DNA from: JBKPDV01 sp046728075
GTDB lineage: Bacteria; Acidobacteriota; Thermoanaerobaculia; UBA5066; Gp7-AA6
NCBI GenBank assembly: GCA_046728075.1
Contig: JBKPDV010000051.1
Coordinates: 1 to 22,030 of the forward strand
Length of the DNA: 22,030 bases
Direction of reading: 5' to 3'
Below, piece after piece: positions 8,305 to 15,468 of this stretch. A program made the position numbers and the translations under genes. Below the pieces are notes generated by a model. The model saw only the letters and a list, made by a program, of their open reading frames with translations, was not told where the DNA came from and ran no database searches. The stretch's first letter is position 1. Each line of letters opens with the position of its first letter.

Positions 8305-9594
8305 TCACTGCGCGGGACGAAGTGATCGGAATGCCGCGCGGACTTCGGACGAAAAGAGCTCCGGCTGCTCCCATGCCGCGAAGTGCCCGCCTTTGTCGGT
8401 CTCGTGGAAATAGACGAGGGTTCTGTAGGCGCGCCGCAGCCACGTCTCGGGGGGTCGGTACGCGTCCTCGCCGAAGATGGTCACGCCGACCGGCAGCGCG
8501 ATCTCCGCCGTCTTCTGCACAGACGCAATCGTCGGGCTCTGTCCTCTGTTCTCCCAGTACAGCCGTCCCGCTGAAGTTGCGGTATTCGTCAGCCAGTAGA
8601 GAGAGATGTTGTCCAGCACGTCGTCCTTCGTCGGGTGCTTCGTCGGATCGGTGCCCCACGACCATTTGCCGAAACCGGGATGCACGAGGATCCAGGCCGC
8701 GAGACCCGCCGGCGAGTCGGTCATACCGTAGCCGACCGCCTGCGGGCGCGCGGTCAGCATCGCGAAGTAGGCCGCGTTTCCACCCATGGCATAGGCTCGC
8801 GACGCCTCGAACGTCGCCCGCTCCCGCTCCGACAGTCCCTCCGGCGCGGGCGCGTTCGTGGCGAGGGCGGACGCGACCTCGGGCGGGATCGCCGCCGGCA
8901 GGTTCAGGTGGATGGCTACCAGACCAGTCGGCGCCTGCCGCGCCATCGCGCTGGTGATGACGGCGCCCCAGTCGCCGCCCTGCGCGACCCAGCGGGTGTA
9001 GCCGAGACGCTTCATCAGCTCCGACCAGGTGCGCGCGATGCGCTCCGGGTCCCAGCCGGTTCCCGTCGGCCGGCCGGAGAACCCGTAGCCTGGGATCGAC
9101 GGGATGACCACGTCGAAGGCGTCGGCCGCGGTTCCGCTGTGTGCCGTCGGGTCGGTAAGAGGGCCGATAATCCCGAGGAGCTCCACGATAGAGCCCGACC
9201 AGCCGTGCGTCACGATCACCGGGAGCGCGTTCTTCTGCCGCGAACGCACATGGATGAACTGGACGTCGACGCCGTCGATGTTGGTCACGAACTGCGGCAG
9301 GGCGTTGATCTTCGCTTCGAACCTCCGCCAGTCGTAGCCGGCGCCCCAATACCGGACGAGCTCCTGCAGTTTGCCGAGCGGCGCGCCCTGTGACGCGTCC
9401 GCCACCGTCTCCTTGTCGGGCCAGCGCGTCGCGACGATGCGCCGACGCAGGTCGGCGAGGTCGGAGTCGGAAACGTGGACGCGGAAGGGGCGGATCGACG
9501 CGTCCTCCGCCGTCGCCCGGGCGGGCAGGACGACGGCGGCTGCGGTCGCGACGGCGAAGAGGGCGCGTCGAATCAACGGCGAGATGAGAGCCAT
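8305..9594 (-). CDS. Exported epoxide hydrolase with EHN domain (copy 2)
   Basis: 429-aa hydrolase of the microsomal-type epoxide hydrolase family. It opens oxirane rings by Asp attack followed by hydrolysis of the ester intermediate. After a signal peptide (cleavage near PARATAED) comes the EHN domain (IRPFRVHVSDSDLADLRRRI, RWPDKETV, YWGAGYDWRRFEAKINALPQF). The catalytic domain then shows HGWSGS at 130-135 (oxyanion), Asp208 in QGGDWG (nucleophile), probable acid Glu376 (FGEDAYRPP) and His404 (KGGHFAAWEQP). The Shine-Dalgarno AAGGAGG precedes the ATG at 9594. It is clearly paralogous to the protein at 10464-11759, and only 22 bases separate it from the gene between them. The physiological substrate is unknown. 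Confidence 0.92.
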   Translation of the reverse strand: MALISPLIRRALFAVATAAAVVLPARATAEDASIRPFRVHVSDSDLADLRRRIVATRWPDKETVADASQGAPLGKLQELVRYWGAGYDWRRFEAKINALPQFVTNIDGVDVQFIHVRSRQKNALPVIVTHGWSGSIVELLGIIGPLTDPTAHSGTAADAFDVVIPSIPGYGFSGRPTGTGWDPERIARTWSELMKRLGYTRWVAQGGDWGAVITSAMARQAPTGLVAIHLNLPAAIPPEVASALATNAPAPEGLSERERATFEASRAYAMGGNAAYFAMLTARPQAVGYGMTDSPAGLAAWILVHPGFGKWSWGTDPTKHPTKDDVLDNISLYWLTNTATSAGRLYWENRGQSPTIASVQKTAEIALPVGVTIFGEDAYRPPETWLRRAYRTLVYFHETDKGGHFAAWEQPELFSSEVRAAFRSLRPAQ

Positions 9595-9616
9595 GGTCGA
9601 CCTCCTTGACGAGCCG

Positions 9617-10441
9617 CTATTTCGCCTCTCCGGCGGCGGCGGCCTGCTCGATCAGCTTCGCGACCACCTCGGGATGAGAGATGAACGCGACGTGGCTCGA
9701 CTTGACTTCGCTCGTCTTCGCGTTCATTCGCTTCGCGTAGAACCGCTCGAGCTCGGGGTTGATCGCGTGGTCGTCCTGCGAGACGAGGTACCAGGATGGA
9801 ATGGTCTTCCAGGCTGCGACCGGAACCGACGCGCCGAAGACGCTGTTGTGGACCGGCTTCTGGGTCGCCGCCGCCACGCGCGCGTCCACCGCCGGGACGT
9901 CCGCGCAGAAGAGCTCGCGGAACCGCGCGCGATCGACATATAGGAAACCCGCCGAGTCGGGCTGCAGCGCGGAGTTCAAGTCCACCGGGTATTTCTCACC
10001 GAAGGCGCCCAGCGGCTCCCCGCCCTCGGGCGCGAACGCCGCGAGGTACACGAGCGCCTTGACGTTCGAGCTCCCCGCCGCCGCGCCGGTGATCACCCCT
10101 CCACCGTACGAGTGGCCGACGAGGACGACGGGACCCTTCACGGCGTCCACGAAGCGCTTCGTCGTCTCGACGTCGCCGGCGAGCGAGGCGAGGGGCATCT
10201 CAACGGCGAGCACGTCGTAGCCGTCCCGCTGGAGGATGGGGATGAGACGCTGCCAGCCCAAGGCGTCCGCGAAGGCGCCGTGGACCAACACGATCGTGGG
10301 TTTCGCCGCGCCGGCTACAGGAGCCGGGTTGCTCTTCTGCTTCGCAGACGCCGGAGACGACTGCGCGTGGAGGGCGCCGCCCGCGAAGGAGGCGAGGACG
10401 GCGATCGACAGTGCGAGTCGGACGATTCGGATCTGTCTCAT
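9617..10441 (-). CDS. Exported serine alpha/beta hydrolase (esterase-like)
   Basis: 274 aa: signal peptide (MRQIRIVRLALSIAVLASFAGGALHAQ), a short Ala/Pro/Lys linker, then a lid-poor alpha/beta hydrolase domain. Visible motifs are VLVHGAFADALGW (oxyanion loop), VGHSYGGG with Ser111 as nucleophile, an acid at Asp223 or Asp224 (SQDDHAI) and His250 (KSSHVAFISHP). The pattern is that of the plant-type esterase / salicylate-esterase-like family that in bacteria includes EstC-like and pyrethroid-hydrolase-like enzymes. AAGGGG lies about 9 bases before the ATG. It sits between the two epoxide hydrolase genes with 22-base gaps on both sides, which argues for co-transcription. The substrate is probably a small ester, but this is not shown. 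Confidence 0.88.
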   Translation of the reverse strand: MRQIRIVRLALSIAVLASFAGGALHAQSSPASAKQKSNPAPVAGAAKPTIVLVHGAFADALGWQRLIPILQRDGYDVLAVEMPLASLAGDVETTKRFVDAVKGPVVLVGHSYGGGVITGAAAGSSNVKALVYLAAFAPEGGEPLGAFGEKYPVDLNSALQPDSAGFLYVDRARFRELFCADVPAVDARVAAATQKPVHNSVFGASVPVAAWKTIPSWYLVSQDDHAINPELERFYAKRMNAKTSEVKSSHVAFISHPEVVAKLIEQAAAAGEAK

Positions 10442-10463
10442 CGGAAGAACCCCTTTCTGTTGC

Positions 10464-11759
10464 TCAACGTAAAGACTTGAACGCCGCCCGCAGGTCGGAG
10501 ACGAGTGCCTCCGGTTGCTCCCACGCGGCGAAGTGGGTTCCCTTGTCGTGTCTTCCGTAGTGGAGCAGCTTCGGGTACGCCTTCTCCGCCCAGCTCTGAG
10601 GGGCTTGATAGATCTCGTCGCTGAACGCGCTCACCGCGACGGGAAGCTGGACGCCCCGGACGTCGAAGAACCCTCCCTTCCCCGGGAGCTGCCGCGTGTC
10701 CCAGTAGAGGCGCGCCGAAGAGATCGCTGTGTTCGTCAGCCAGTAAAGCGTGACGTTGTCGAGGATGTCGTCTCGCGTGAGGCCCTCGGACTTGCCGTCG
10801 AAGACGCGGGTGATGAGCACGTAGCTGCGGATGTCGTGGTCGATCATCCAGGCGGCGAGACCGACCGGGGAATCGGCGATCCCGTAGAGCGTCTGCGGGC
10901 GGAGACCCATCTGGTTGGCGTAGGCGAGTCCGTTCTTGTAGAAGTCGTCGAGCTGGTCCCACGCCTTGCGCTCGTCCGCGGTGAGGTCGGCGGGCGGCGG
11001 CTCGCCGGCTGCCATCGCCCTCGAGATGTTGGCCGGCACCGTCGCCGCCATGTTGGTGTGGATTCCGAGGAGGCCCGGAGGCTGCTGGAGCGCCATGATC
11101 TCGGAGACGGCGTTGCCCCAGTCGCCGCCTTGCGCGACGTACTTCGTGTAGCCGAGGCGCTGCATGAGCGTCGCCCACGCCTTGGCGATCCGAATGGGGG
11201 TCCATCCCGGAGCGGTCGGTTTCCCGGAGAAGCCATAACCCGGCAACGAGGGAATCACGACGTCGAAGGCGTCCGCCGCCGTTCCGCCGTGGGCGGTCGG
11301 GTTCGTGAGTGGATCGATGATCTTGAGCTGCTCGATGACCGACCCGGGCCACCCGTGGGTGATGATGATCGGCAGCGCGTTCGGATGCTTCGAGCGGACG
11401 TGGATGAAGTGGATGTCGAGGCCGTCGATTTCGGTCACGAACTGGGGAAGAGCGGCGAGCTTCGCCTCGCACTTGCGCCAGTCGTAGCTCGTCGCCCAGT
11501 AGCGCGCGAGCGCCTGCATCGTCGCGAGCTGGACGCCCTGGGTCGGGTTGCCGACGGTCTCCTTGTCCGGCCACCGCGTCGCCGCGACACGGCGTTTGAG
11601 ATCGGCGAGCTCCGCGTCCGAGTAGTGGACCTTGAACGGCCGGATCGCCCCGGCGCCGCCCTCGGTCTTGGTTTGTGCCGGTGTTTGCCCCTGCGAAGTC
11701 GAGGACATAGTGATGATCCCTCCCATGAGAATTGCGATTCGTGTCCAAACGCGCTTCAT
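10464..11759 (-). CDS. Exported epoxide hydrolase with EHN domain (copy 1)
   Basis: 431-aa paralog of the protein at 8305-9594, in the same family. A signal peptide or short anchor (MKRVWTRIAILMGGIITMSSTSQGQ) precedes the EHN domain (IRPFKVHYSDAELADLKRRV, RWPDKETV, YWATSYDWRKCEAKLAALPQF). Catalytic features are HGWPGS at 135-140, Asp213 in QGGDWG, probable acid Asp381 (FSDEIYQAP, where the sister has Glu) and His409 (KGTHFAAWEQP). The lid regions of the two paralogs differ more than the cores, so they may have diverged in substrate. A strong GGGAGGAGG Shine-Dalgarno stands before the ATG at 11759. The gene begins 22 bases after the frameshifted SnoaL-like gene. The same spacing recurs three times in this operon. 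Confidence 0.92.
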   Translation of the reverse strand: MKRVWTRIAILMGGIITMSSTSQGQTPAQTKTEGGAGAIRPFKVHYSDAELADLKRRVAATRWPDKETVGNPTQGVQLATMQALARYWATSYDWRKCEAKLAALPQFVTEIDGLDIHFIHVRSKHPNALPIIITHGWPGSVIEQLKIIDPLTNPTAHGGTAADAFDVVIPSLPGYGFSGKPTAPGWTPIRIAKAWATLMQRLGYTKYVAQGGDWGNAVSEIMALQQPPGLLGIHTNMAATVPANISRAMAAGEPPPADLTADERKAWDQLDDFYKNGLAYANQMGLRPQTLYGIADSPVGLAAWMIDHDIRSYVLITRVFDGKSEGLTRDDILDNVTLYWLTNTAISSARLYWDTRQLPGKGGFFDVRGVQLPVAVSAFSDEIYQAPQSWAEKAYPKLLHYGRHDKGTHFAAWEQPEALVSDLRAAFKSLR

Positions 11760-11781
11760 GGCTTTCCTCCTCCCTCAGAGC

Positions 11782-12188
11782 TCAGGCCGTGTCCATGTTC
11801 CAGATGTCCACCTGCCGGCGCCAGGCGCCGTCCTCCTGCTTCCAGATCACGACGTACTTCGGCCTCACACGCTGGCCGCCCGCGAGGTTGAGCGTGGCGC
11901 GTCCGAGCTCATATGCGCCGTCGCCGAGGGGCTGCAGATCGAGCGTGGTCAGCTCCACCCGCCGGACGCCATCTGCGGCGCGGCGGCAGCAGCGGCCCAA
12001 TATTCGGCGATCCTGTCCAGGCCCTGCATCATCTCGGCCCCGGGCGGCAGCACGCGGGCATCCCGCGTGTAGAACTGCCGCGCCGCGCCCGCGGCGTCGC
12101 CGCGGTTGAACAGGTCTTCGAAGCGGCGGCTCGTTTCGTCGACCCCGCTCCGGATGGCGGTCACGTCCTGTGCGACTGTAAGCGACAT
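11782..12188 (-). pseudogene. SnoaL/DUF4440-like small protein, interrupted by a frameshift
   Basis: The first part (from ATG 12188, MSLTVAQDVTAIRSGVDE...) and the last part (RRVELTTLDLQPLGDGAYELGRATL...WKQEDGAWRRQVDIWNMDTA) together make a NTF2-fold, SnoaL-like/DUF4440 protein of about 135 aa. They lie in different frames. The first frame ends at a TGA soon after EYWAAAAAA, and the second is open across the junction. The 407-base span is one base short of whole codons, so a single lost base in the GC-rich tract at about 11975-11998 explains it. AAGGAGG before the start and the close fit to the operon suggest a recently intact gene or a base-calling error. Members of this fold bind small hydrophobic ligands or act as isomerases; the role here is unknown. 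Confidence 0.82.
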
Positions 12189-12298
12189 CTGATCCTCCTT
12201 ATGAAGATGGGTGCGAGGCACGCAACGATTTGAAGCTCGCCGTTCAGCCGCGAAGAGCGTCGGCTACAGTCTGAATACAGCAAAGGCCTGAAGCCGAA

Positions 12299-12318
12299 TC
12301 AATTGGACGAAGGTATCG
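12299..12318 (-). promoter_or_regulatory. Shared 20-bp element, site A (putative FixJ-type regulator operator)
   Basis: TCAATTGGACGAAGGTATCG is found here and again exactly at 16456-16475. On the minus strand it reads CGATACCTTCGTCCAATTGA and lies about 110 bases before the SnoaL-like start codon, next to a -35-like hexamer. Exact conservation of 20 bases in two intergenic regions is very unlikely by chance. Its assignment to the regulator encoded at 19111-19851 is inference. Confidence 0.6.
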
Positions 12319-12382
12319 GTCGTCGTCCCGACGATCTCGAAAATCTCATCGCGCATTCGCGTGGGCGACGAACGAAATCGGA

Positions 12383-12402
12383 TCGGTACCATCGTCCAAT
12401 GG
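12383..12402 (+). promoter_or_regulatory. Degenerate inverted copy of the shared element, site A'
   Basis: TCGGTACCATCGTCCAATGG matches the reverse complement of site A at most positions and points the opposite way. The centres of the two sites are about 84 bases apart, close to eight helical turns. No plus-strand gene follows it, so if it is real it may help looping or cooperative binding at the hydrolase promoter. Confidence 0.35.
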
Positions 12403-12474
12403 ACGCCGTTTCCAGAATCTGTCGAGCACGTCTCGAGCATCCGGACCGCCGGACCCTGCGGACCGGCGGCCAGC

Positions 12475-13341
12475 CTAGGCCGAGGCTTCAGCGGGCTTCG
12501 TCGGCTTCGTCGCCGGGCGGACGAGCCGGGTGTCGGTCCAGGTCTGGATGTCCGCCATGACGACTTCCTTGTCGATGTCGTTCAGAAGATCGTGGAAGTG
12601 GCCCTCGTAGAGCTTGAGCGTCTTGTCCTTCGAGCCGGCCATGTCGTAGAAGCGCTGGCTGCCCGCCGGCCTCGTTGCCTTGTCGGCGGTGCCGTGGAGG
12701 ATCAGGATCGGCAGGGTGAACTTCGGGAAATTCTCTGTCAGGCGGTCCGCGGCCTTCAGCACCTCTGCGGCGGTCTCCGCGGGCTGGGATTCCTTTTCGA
12801 TGAGCGGGTCGCCGTTCATTCTCGAAACTACCTTGGGATCGCGGGAGAAGACTTCGTTCTTTAAGTTGTAGACGTGGAGGTGCGGCGCCAGGTGACTGAT
12901 CCCTTTCAGGAGGAGCGCCGCCGCATTCGGCAACCCCACGTCATAGGCGAAGCTCTCGGAGATCAGGCCTGCGATCTCATTCTGGTGCTCGAAGACGTAA
13001 GAAGCCGCAATGACGCCTCCGACGCTGTGCCCGAGGACCAAGCACGGCAGGCCGGGGTTTTCGGACCGGGCTATCCCGACGAGTCTGTCCACGTCGCCCA
13101 GATAGTCCTCGAACTTCTCGACATAGAAACGCTCCCCTTCGGACTTGCCGCGCCCCCTGAGATCGAGGGCATAGCACGCGAGCCCCCTGGCCGCGAATTG
13201 CTCGGCGGGCCAGGCAAAGTAGGCACTGTACGAGTTGAATCCGTGGATGAGGATCATGACGGCGCGGGGTTTCCCGGCCGGCTGCCACGACCGGGTGGCG
13301 ATCTTGAGTCCTCCGACGCCTTCGAACGACGACTCTTTCAT
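12475..13341 (-). CDS. Monoacylglycerol-lipase-like serine alpha/beta hydrolase
   Basis: 288-aa cytosolic hydrolase without a signal peptide. It matches the monoacylglycerol lipase / lysophospholipase pattern: MILIHGFNSYSAYFAWPAEQFAARG, then LDLRGRGKSEGERFYVEKFEDYLGDVDRL, the family's typical GHG/RG-K-S-x-G region. The triad is Ser106 (LGHSVGG), Asp220 (LHGTADKAT) and His248 (YEGHFHDLLND). GGAAGGAG stands before the ATG at 13341. It is separated by 126 bases from the TIR-like gene upstream and by 286 bases from the hydrolase operon downstream, so it may have its own promoter. It ends with a short Lys/Pro/Ala tail. It probably cleaves monoacylglycerols or similar lipid esters; the exact substrate is not shown. 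Confidence 0.9.
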   Translation of the reverse strand: MKESSFEGVGGLKIATRSWQPAGKPRAVMILIHGFNSYSAYFAWPAEQFAARGLACYALDLRGRGKSEGERFYVEKFEDYLGDVDRLVGIARSENPGLPCLVLGHSVGGVIAASYVFEHQNEIAGLISESFAYDVGLPNAAALLLKGISHLAPHLHVYNLKNEVFSRDPKVVSRMNGDPLIEKESQPAETAAEVLKAADRLTENFPKFTLPILILHGTADKATRPAGSQRFYDMAGSKDKTLKLYEGHFHDLLNDIDKEVVMADIQTWTDTRLVRPATKPTKPAEASA

Positions 13342-13362
13342 GGTTCTTCTCCTTCCTTGATC

Positions 13363-13378
13363 GATGGGCTAGCCCGTC
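13363..13378. repeat. 16-bp near-perfect palindrome upstream of the lipase-like gene
   Basis: GATGGGCTAGCCCGTC is a near-perfect palindrome with no T-run after it on either strand, so it is a poor intrinsic terminator. It lies just upstream of the lipase-like gene's Shine-Dalgarno. It could be an operator or chance. Confidence 0.25.
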
Positions 13379-13467
13379 TCTATAGCCTCTGTCGAACCGG
13401 CCGCGATTGGCGATTTGTCTCTGCGATCCTCCGGCCGCCGTCGAGGTCGAAGGTCGCAGCGCCAACG

Positions 13468-14397
13468 TCAGGCATTGGCTATCGACTTCCAACGCTTCAG
13501 CCGCTCCGACAGCAGGTCCGCGCGACGCTGGTCGTCGCTCCCGTCGAGGACGCTCAAGTCTTCCGGATCGGCGCGCAGGTAGACGCCGGAGGTGCGCGCG
13601 TTCAGATCTGGCTGCGTGTCCGCTCGCGTCGTCCAGTACCCGGACGCGCGATCGGCAGACTCACATCGGATCTCCCCCGTCCCGTACAACTGCGGCGCGT
13701 TGGGGTCGACGGGCCGCTCGCCCTTCCAGTAGTAGAAGACCCCGGACGAGTCCTTTCTCTCCTTCACGGCCTCGCTCCAGTATCTGGACGACAGAGTGCC
13801 GTTCTCTCGCCAGGCGCGACCCGCTACCTCCAGCGCACCCGAGCGATCCCGGGAGATCTGTAAGAGGCTCACGGCGGAGGGCTCGTGCGCCGTGCGCTCC
13901 GTCAAGGAATACTGCCACCACAGACCCTCGATCCGCGCGACCCGGCCGGCACTCTCGATCGCTTTGCGAAGCTTCTGGTTGATGGTTCTGATCTCGCTGG
14001 CGGTCGTCCCTTCGTCGTACCGGATGGACGTGAGGCCGAGGAGATCGCTTGGAAGCTTAGAGCCGCTCGCATGCAGGATAAACGTCCGGCGCATCCCGAG
14101 GACTCCACCGAAAAGGCCGGCCTCGAACACGACATTGTCTCGTGGCGAAGCCTGACCGGATTCGACAGTAGGAAATGCCGACGGGTTCGTGCTCGTCCAG
14201 TCGTCCCGAGCGAATACGAAAGCGGCAAAGTCGACTTCATGGGCGAGCTCGAGGAGGCGCTCCAGTGTGGTTGTCCCAGGATTGAAAGATGTCGTCCAGG
14301 GTTCTACATGAGCGATGTCTTCGAGGCCTCGTGTGAGCGCTTGCAGGAGCTTCTCCTGCTTTCCTGACGAACCCAGGAAGATGCGTGGCTTGTCCAT
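13468..14397 (-). CDS. TIR-like (CAP12-type) protein with C-terminal beta-rich sensor-like domain
   Basis: 309 aa, cytosolic. Residues 1-155 match the TIR-like domain seen in CBASS TIR-STING (Cap12) effectors and Pfam TIR-like nucleotide-binding proteins: RIFLGSSGKQ (5-14), VEPWTTSFNPGTTTLERLLE, DFAAFVFARDD (56-66), SPRDNVVFEAGLFGGVLG (84-101) and KLPSDLLGLTSIRY. Glu92 corresponds by motif to the catalytic Glu of NAD-cleaving relatives. Residues 157-280 are not STING. Repeated short beta-type segments (EGLWWQYSL, VFYYWKGE, LYGTGEIRCE, ASGYWTTRAD, TSGVYLRA) recall the Cap15 cyclic-nucleotide-binding beta-barrel. The start has GGGAGA six bases upstream and lies 19 bases after the dodecin gene. 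No CD-NTase is visible, so a defence role and ligand are inference. Confidence 0.8.
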   Translation of the reverse strand: MDKPRIFLGSSGKQEKLLQALTRGLEDIAHVEPWTTSFNPGTTTLERLLELAHEVDFAAFVFARDDWTSTNPSAFPTVESGQASPRDNVVFEAGLFGGVLGMRRTFILHASGSKLPSDLLGLTSIRYDEGTTASEIRTINQKLRKAIESAGRVARIEGLWWQYSLTERTAHEPSAVSLLQISRDRSGALEVAGRAWRENGTLSSRYWSEAVKERKDSSGVFYYWKGERPVDPNAPQLYGTGEIRCESADRASGYWTTRADTQPDLNARTSGVYLRADPEDLSVLDGSDDQRRADLLSERLKRWKSIANA

Positions 14398-14416
14398 CCA
14401 CTATCTCCCGTCTTGC

Positions 14417-14620
14417 TTACTCGAGCACAAACGAGATCTTGCCATTGACTCGATAGCGAACGATTCGATCGCCTTCCACTTTGGCCTCGAAGTTCTCGAT
14501 GTAGATCGACCGAATGTTCTTCAGCGTCTTCGCAGCCCGTTTGACGGCTTGGGCAGCGGCGTCATCCCAGCTCTTTTCGGACTCGGCCAAAACCTCGACG
14601 ACCTTCAGCAAGTCAGCCAC
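14417..14620 (-). CDS. Dodecin-family flavin-binding protein
   Basis: 67 aa, the normal length for dodecins, which assemble into hollow dodecamers that store or buffer flavins. It fits the family from end to end: KVVEVLAESEKSWDDAAAQAVKRAAKTLKNIRS, then YIENFEAKVEGDRIVRYRVNGKISFVLE. The Trp that stacks on flavin in characterised dodecins (in TLR-x-x-W-F-E-V) is replaced by Ser, in a variant IRSIYIENF strand, so flavin binding may be altered. The start is GTG at 14620 with a near-ideal AAAGGAGG four bases upstream. It lies 19 bases ahead of the TIR-like gene and is probably co-transcribed with it. Confidence 0.9.
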   Translation of the reverse strand: MADLLKVVEVLAESEKSWDDAAAQAVKRAAKTLKNIRSIYIENFEAKVEGDRIVRYRVNGKISFVLE

Positions 14621-14758
14621 ATAACCTCCTTTAGTCTCTGATCAACAAACCGGATGAGCAGCGCGTTGAACGGCGTTGCGGCCAATCTGAGGTCGACACG
14701 GTTGCCACAACGCCGCTCTGCTCTTTCGGCGCGTCCGTCAGCCTGGCCGTTCGACCTG

Positions 14759-15403
14759 TCACTCCTTCCATGGGCTCGGCGCGAGAAAATCCGTCCAAGT
14801 AGTAAGTCGAACATCAGGGGCGTGCGAACGAACAACGATCTCAAGAAACGTGCCGGGCACAAATTGCGGTTTTCGCCGCGCGCACTTCACAAGCAGGTCC
14901 GTTGCTGACGAGATGAAGGCCGGGCGCGGAAACTCGCTGACGATCTGCGAGACCCTATCTGCGTTGACGTCAGCGAGCCCCAAGAAGTCTGCGGTGACTC
15001 CCAAGTGAGCAAGAGCAATTTCCGGACCCTTCCGGGTGGCGATACCGAAGCTGGTGTTCAGCGCAATCGCATCCCAGACGACGTCCGCCTTCTTTCCATC
15101 AAGTCCATGTTCGACGAGAAAGGCCCGCGCCTTATCTGCACCCTCCACCTCGAACCGCCGGTTTCCATCGAGATAGGCGTCAGTCAGGCCCAGGTCGTGC
15201 AACATGGCGGCCAGGTAGAGAAGCTCACGGTCGTACTGTAGATGGTCGCGCTTGCCGATCTCGTCGGCAAACAGGAAGCTCCGCGCGCAATGGTTGAAGA
15301 GAAAAGGCGGCGACAGGTCCGCCACGAGCGCTGTGGCAAGCTGACACAACTCGCTGTCGGGTGCGCCAACGGGAACGGAAACGGCGAGTCGGGTGCTTTG
15401 CAT
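14759..15403 (-). CDS. HD-domain protein (cyanamide-hydratase-like group)
   Basis: 214-aa soluble HD-superfamily protein. Visible metal-site elements are His38 (FNHCARSFLF), the His69-Asp70 pair (YLAAMLHDLGLTD) and a later Asp139 (GVTADFLG). The layout resembles the HD group that includes cyanamide hydratase and many uncharacterised phosphohydrolase-like proteins. In the segment DAIALNTSFGIA, where relatives usually read AI-x-LHTS-x-GIA, the His is Asn116, so the metal site may be weakened. The ATG at 15403 is preferred (AAAGGAA about 9 bases upstream) over a TTG at 15427. It starts 65 bases after the chloroperoxidase-like gene. The substrate is unknown. Confidence 0.82.
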   Translation of the reverse strand: MQSTRLAVSVPVGAPDSELCQLATALVADLSPPFLFNHCARSFLFADEIGKRDHLQYDRELLYLAAMLHDLGLTDAYLDGNRRFEVEGADKARAFLVEHGLDGKKADVVWDAIALNTSFGIATRKGPEIALAHLGVTADFLGLADVNADRVSQIVSEFPRPAFISSATDLLVKCARRKPQFVPGTFLEIVVRSHAPDVRLTTWTDFLAPSPWKE

Positions 15404-15468
15404 GACGATGTTCCTTTCACCAATCAATCGATTGTCAGGTCCGGCGCGGCTCAGTCGAGAGGCACGAC

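Larger units (their letters stand above)
12189..12474. promoter_or_regulatory. Promoter region of the hydrolase operon
   Basis: This 286-base region lies between the lipase-like gene's stop and the SnoaL-like gene. It contains the direct-repeat element at 12299-12318 and its degenerate inverted copy at 12383-12402. Reading toward the SnoaL-like gene, a weak -35-like TTGATT (12297-12302) abuts the element and a -10-like TATTCA (12272-12277) follows after 19 bases. That layout is common for activator-dependent promoters. No ORF of note was seen. Confidence 0.45.

Noticed and set aside
10515..11891. Plus-strand ORF of 458 codons opposite epoxide hydrolase copy 1
   Set aside because: It is a mirror of the coding strand of a clear EHN hydrolase, with Arg/Val/Asp-rich composition and no family motif.
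13363..13378. Palindrome as an intrinsic terminator of the TIR-like gene
   Set aside because: It lacks a following T-run and sits close to the next gene's Shine-Dalgarno; kept only as a low-confidence repeat.
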